Shown piece after piece: positions 60,769-64,000 of a DNA stretch of 64,000 bases. The DNA lies in assembly GCF_029407905.1 (NCBI RefSeq), contig NW_026577903.1, positions 2,046,001-2,110,000 on the forward strand. The letters are read 5' to 3'. The DNA comes from Bubalus kerabau (Eukaryota; Chordata; Mammalia; Artiodactyla; Bovidae). The notes under the pieces are model-generated. The model was not told the origin of the DNA, made no database searches, and saw only the letters and a list, made by a program, of their open reading frames with translations. The position numbers and the translations under genes were made by a program. How positions within the stretch are numbered: the stretch's first letter is position 1; the number at the start of each line of letters is the position of its first letter.

Positions 60769-61192
60769 AAGGGAACGGGGACTGCCTGGAGCAGGGAACC
60801 ATGTATTCCGCCCTGTGTTGGCACAGTCTCAGAGCTCCCCAACCTGGCGGTCGCAGGAAGGCCTCGTCTTTGGGGTCAAGGCCTTTACCGCTCCACCCCT
60901 CTGCTGAAAAACCTCAGAGTCTGCGCGGTTTTCCCAAGCAGCCTAGTGTCCGCTGGAAGTCCAAGGGACAGAACCCTGAATTCTGGCCGGCTGGCCCAGC
61001 CCTGCTTCTGGCACTTTGTAGGCCAGCGGGCCCTGGAGCACCTGCTAGGATGGGAAAGGGAAGGGTACGCGAATTGCACCCTGGTGGCCGCCGAGGCAGC
61101 AAAGAAGAGGGGAGGGCACCTTACTGCCCTTTAATGGCAGACAGAATCTGTGGCTGTCCTGCTGCGTGGGCCTTTTCATGGGGACCTTGTGC

Positions 61193-61198
61193 AATAAA
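61193..61198 (+). terminator. Polyadenylation hexamer AATAAA at the satellite junction, copy 3
   Basis: The hexamer is intact, but the GT-rich element that follows it in copies 1 and 2 has been replaced by satellite I from 61,205, so cleavage efficiency may be reduced and any transcript could read into the satellite. Confidence 0.5.
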
Positions 61199-61204
61199 AG
61201 TTTA

Positions 61205-64000
61205 CCGGTGAACTTAGGGAACTTCCCAGTGTGCTTCTGACAGATGAGGGATGCTGTGGAGTTGGCGGGGCCTCTCAGGACTCTGCTGGGTTTGGCGCAA
61301 TGGAAGAGGGCCTCAACTCCAGGGAAGGCAGGAACCTCAGGCTTCCTCTCCGTTTCGGACTCCGACCGCAGGGTCCCTGCAGAGTTGGGACAGGAGAGTC
61401 AGGAATCGTCTTGTCTGAGGAAGGGAACTCCGCTTGCCTCTCGAGGTGCTCAGGGGGTCTCAGGCCCCTTGTTGAGCTGTGTGTGGAACCTGCGGGTATT
61501 TCCGGAAATGCACGACGGTGACAGTGCCCCTTCGTGTTGTGCCTTCACCCACTGGGTTGCCTTCGAAGAGGTGTCTGGGCCTCGGGTTCTTTTTAAGAGC
61601 GGACCGGGAAATAGGGGTCTTTCGGCATGTGGGACCACCCACGGGGCTAGTCTCAAATTTCCTAGTGAGGCCGGCTTCATCCTGACGTGTGCCGGGAAGG
61701 CCGGGGACCCTTCCAGACAACGCAGGGGGATCGACTCTCCTGTCGCCATCAGGAGGGGAGAAGGGGCTCAGATGAAGTGGGGCCGGAACCCTCGGTGTTA
61801 CCCTCGAGGGAAACTGGCGTGTGGGGGACTTTTGGGGGTTGCATGAAAGGAGTCAGGTACCATTTCGCACTTCAGGACAGAACCTGGGACTTCCCTTGAG
61901 ACGCCGTAGTGGGCAAGGGCCTCATCTTGCGAAGACGTTGGAACCATGTGGATTTTCTCGAGTTGCGGCGGGATTCTAGAGTTACGACGGGGATTTCAGG
62001 CTTCCTCTTGTGTTGGCCCCGGGAAGCCTAATCTTCCATTCGAGTTGCGAGGGAAAGCTTGGGGTTGCACTCGAGTCACTGCAGGGCCAAAGAGACCTCA
62101 TCTAGGCCTGTGTCCGGGACTTAACGTTCCTCTCAAGGGAAGACAGGGATCTCAGGGTGGCGTTCCAGACTCCCCCGGGGAGTCAGGCCTAGATTCGAGG
62201 GCAAGCAAAGGATGCCGCTCTCCTCTCAAGTCGCGACGCAGATCTCTTGGAGCCCACTGAGTGGCCTCAAGGGAGTCAGGCCTTCTCTTCAGTTTGGAGA
62301 GAGGACTCAGGATTGCGGTCTGGGTCAGGCAGGAAAAGAAGGCCCTCACCTCGCGAGGATGGGGGCTTCTCAGGGGTTTCCTCGAGCTGCGGCGCCCGTG
62401 GGGGTTTTCTCATGAGGCAAGACGAGGATCTCAGGGAGCCTCTCGTGCGGTGCCAGGGAAGTCAGGTCTCTGTGCGTGTGGCGAGGGGGAGCGCGTCATG
62501 GCTCTCGAGTCATGGGAGAGGACTAGGGCCTCCAGACGCGTTGAAGAAGGACACTTGAGGTCTTTCTGGGGTTGCGGCGGGAAAGCCTCATTTCCCTCGA
62601 CTTCTGCCGGGGACCTGAGGGAACTTCCCATGCTGCCTCTGATAGGTGAGGGATGCTGTGGAGTTGGCGGGGCCTCTCGGGACTCCGCTGGGCTTGGCGC
62701 AATGGAAGAGGGCCTCATCTCAAGGGGAGACAGGAAACTTAGGCTTCCTCTCCTTTTCGGACTCCAACCACAGGGTCCCTGCAGAGTTGGGACAGGAGAG
62801 TCAGGCCTCGTCTTGTCTGAGGAAGGGAACTCCGCTTGACTCTCGAATTGCTCAGGGTGTCTCACGGACCTCGTAGAGCTGTGTGTGGAAACCGCGGGTT
62901 TTTCCGGACGACTCACGGGGGTGTCAGTGCCCCTTCGAATGGTACCTTCACCCACAGGGTTGCCTTCGAAGAGGGGTCCGGGCCTCGGGTCCTTCTCAAG
63001 AGCGGACCGGGGAATCGGTGGCGTTCGGCATGTGGCACCACCCACGTGGCTCGTCTCGAATTTCCCCGTGAGACCGGCCTCATCCTGAGGTGCGCCGGGA
63101 AGGCCGGGAACCCCTTCTGGACCACGCAGGGGAATCGCCTCTCCTGTCGCGATCAGGAGGGGAGAAAGGCCTCAGATGAAGCTGTGCCGGGACTCTCGGT
63201 GTTCCCCTCGAGGGAAGCCGGCATGTTGGGGAACTTTTGGGTGTCGTACGAAGGGTGTCAGGTACCGTTTCGCACTTCAGGGCGGAACATGGGACTTCCC
63301 TTGAGACGCCGTAGTGGGCAAGGGCCTCATTTTGCGAAGACATTGGAACCACGTGTTTTTTCTCGTTTTGCGGCGGGATTCTCGAGTGACGACGGGGATT
63401 ACAGGCTTCCTCCTCTGTTGGCCCTGGGAAGCCCCGTCTTCCATTCGAGTGGCGAGGGAAAGCTGGTGGCTGCCTTGAGTCACTGCAGGGCCAAAGAGAC
63501 CTCATCTAGGCGTGTGTCAGGACCTAATGTTCCTATCCAGGGAAGGCAGGGATCTCGGGGTTGCATTCCAGGATCCCCCGGGGTGCCAGGCCTCGTCTCG
63601 AGGGGAAGCCAAGGACTCCGCTGTCCTCCCGAGTCGCGACGCGGATCTCTTGGAGCCCCCTAGTGGCCTCAGTGGAGTCAAGCCTCCTCTTCATTTTGGA
63701 GAGAGGGCTCGGGATTGTTCTCCAGGCCATGTAGGAAAAGAAGGCCCTTCACCTCGTGAGGACAGGGGCGTCTCAGGGGTTTCCTCGAGCTGCGGCGCCC
63801 TTGGGGGTTTTCTCGTGAGGCACGACGAGGATCTCAGGGAGCCTCTCGTGCGGCGCCAGGGAAGTCAGGTCTCCCTGCGCGTGGCGAGGGGGAGCGCGTC
63901 ATGGCTCTTGAGTCACGGGAGGGGACTAGGGCCTCGAGACGCGTTGAAGAGGGACTATCGAGGTCTTTCTCGGGTTGTGTCGGGAAAAGTCATTTCCCTC
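61205..64000 (+). repeat. Satellite I, block F (two monomers, right of the island)
   Basis: Satellite I resumes in the same orientation at GAACTTAGGGAACTTCCCAG. Landmarks at 62,333 and 63,734 give a 1,401-bp monomer. The type is intermediate: close to the GC-rich blocks in CTTGTCTGAGG and GGCGCCCGTGGGGG, but with older readings such as GGAACTCCGCTTGCC. Compared with the phase at which the left array ends (41,079), ~340 bp of the monomer are skipped. It continues beyond the window. Confidence 0.91.

Larger units (their letters stand above)
60181..61204 (+). repeat. 4.45-kb tandem unit, copy 3 (3'-truncated)
   Basis: Starts with the unit's opening (GGATTGTCTCTGTGGGGT) and continues through the CpG-rich segment (60,215-60,767) to the AATAAA at 61,193. 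It lacks the CTAGAAA-CTAGTAGGGTGCATGG stretch found in copies 1 and 2 (near 52,094 and 56,603), where CACCCTGGTGGCCGCC is joined directly, about 50 bp shorter. The unit ends at AATAAAAGTTT and passes straight into satellite I; everything downstream (A-rich tract, SINEs) is missing. Confidence 0.85.

Noticed and set aside
51531..61134. Plus-strand frames across the CpG segments (168, 181 and 245 residues)
   Set aside because: The frame is not conserved: copy 2 has a 2-bp loss near 56,437 and copy 3 a different start. Composition is Gly/Arg-rich from GC boxes.
1..64000. Sheep or goat origin
   Set aside because: Caprine satellite I has a monomer of about 0.8 kb, whereas here it is 1.40-1.42 kb throughout, as in cattle and relatives. 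The exact species within Bovini cannot be told.
1..64000. A CRISPR array, because of many regularly repeated motifs
   Set aside because: Repeat units are 530-4,450 bp, contiguous and without unique spacers; SINEs and an LTR show a ruminant genome.

Overview
This is repetitive mammalian DNA from a bovine-type ruminant (tribe Bovini, most likely Bos or a close relative). I see no functional protein gene, tRNA, rRNA, CRISPR or microbial feature. Three things place it. Most of the window is a GC-rich tandem satellite with a ~1,405-bp monomer full of CTCGAG-like hexamers, matching bovine satellite I (the 1.715 satellite, ~1.4 kb monomer). Inside are ruminant-only retroposons (Bov-A2 with a GCA-rich tail, and a BovB/ART2-type 3' fragment). 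There is also a bovine-type class II endogenous retroviral solo LTR. The setting is pericentromeric heterochromatin.

Layout. 1-41,079: satellite I, about 29 head-to-tail monomers. It is a mosaic: an AT-richer, length-variable, divergent type (1-~4,460, ~14,040-28,435, 39,655-41,079) alternates with two homogenised GC-rich blocks (~4,460-14,040 and 28,435-39,655) where monomers are almost exactly 1,405 bp and show dimeric (2,810 bp) and trimeric (4,215 bp) higher-order copies. 41,080-~51,357: a second, unrelated tandem repeat of ~1,230 bp built from alternating long (~700 bp) and short (~530 bp) monomers, interrupted by a 1,300-bp solo LTR (43,565-44,864, minus strand) with a 6-bp target duplication. 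~51,358-61,204: two and a quarter tandem copies of a ~4.45-kb unit, each copy beginning with a CpG-rich, GC-box-rich promoter-like segment of ~122-bp subrepeats, then a block ending in a polyadenylation signal, followed in copies 1 and 2 by AT-rich unique-looking DNA with shared SINE insertions. 61,205-64,000: satellite I resumes on the same strand, ~340 bp out of phase.

The window can be read as a satellite I array holding a ~20-kb foreign island. The most unusual object is the island's 4.45-kb CpG-island tandem unit, which resembles a small macrosatellite. Its third copy breaks into satellite I a few bases after its AATAAA signal. The many long open frames in the GC-rich satellite come from base composition: they overlap on both strands and in several frames, and they are lost in the divergent monomers.
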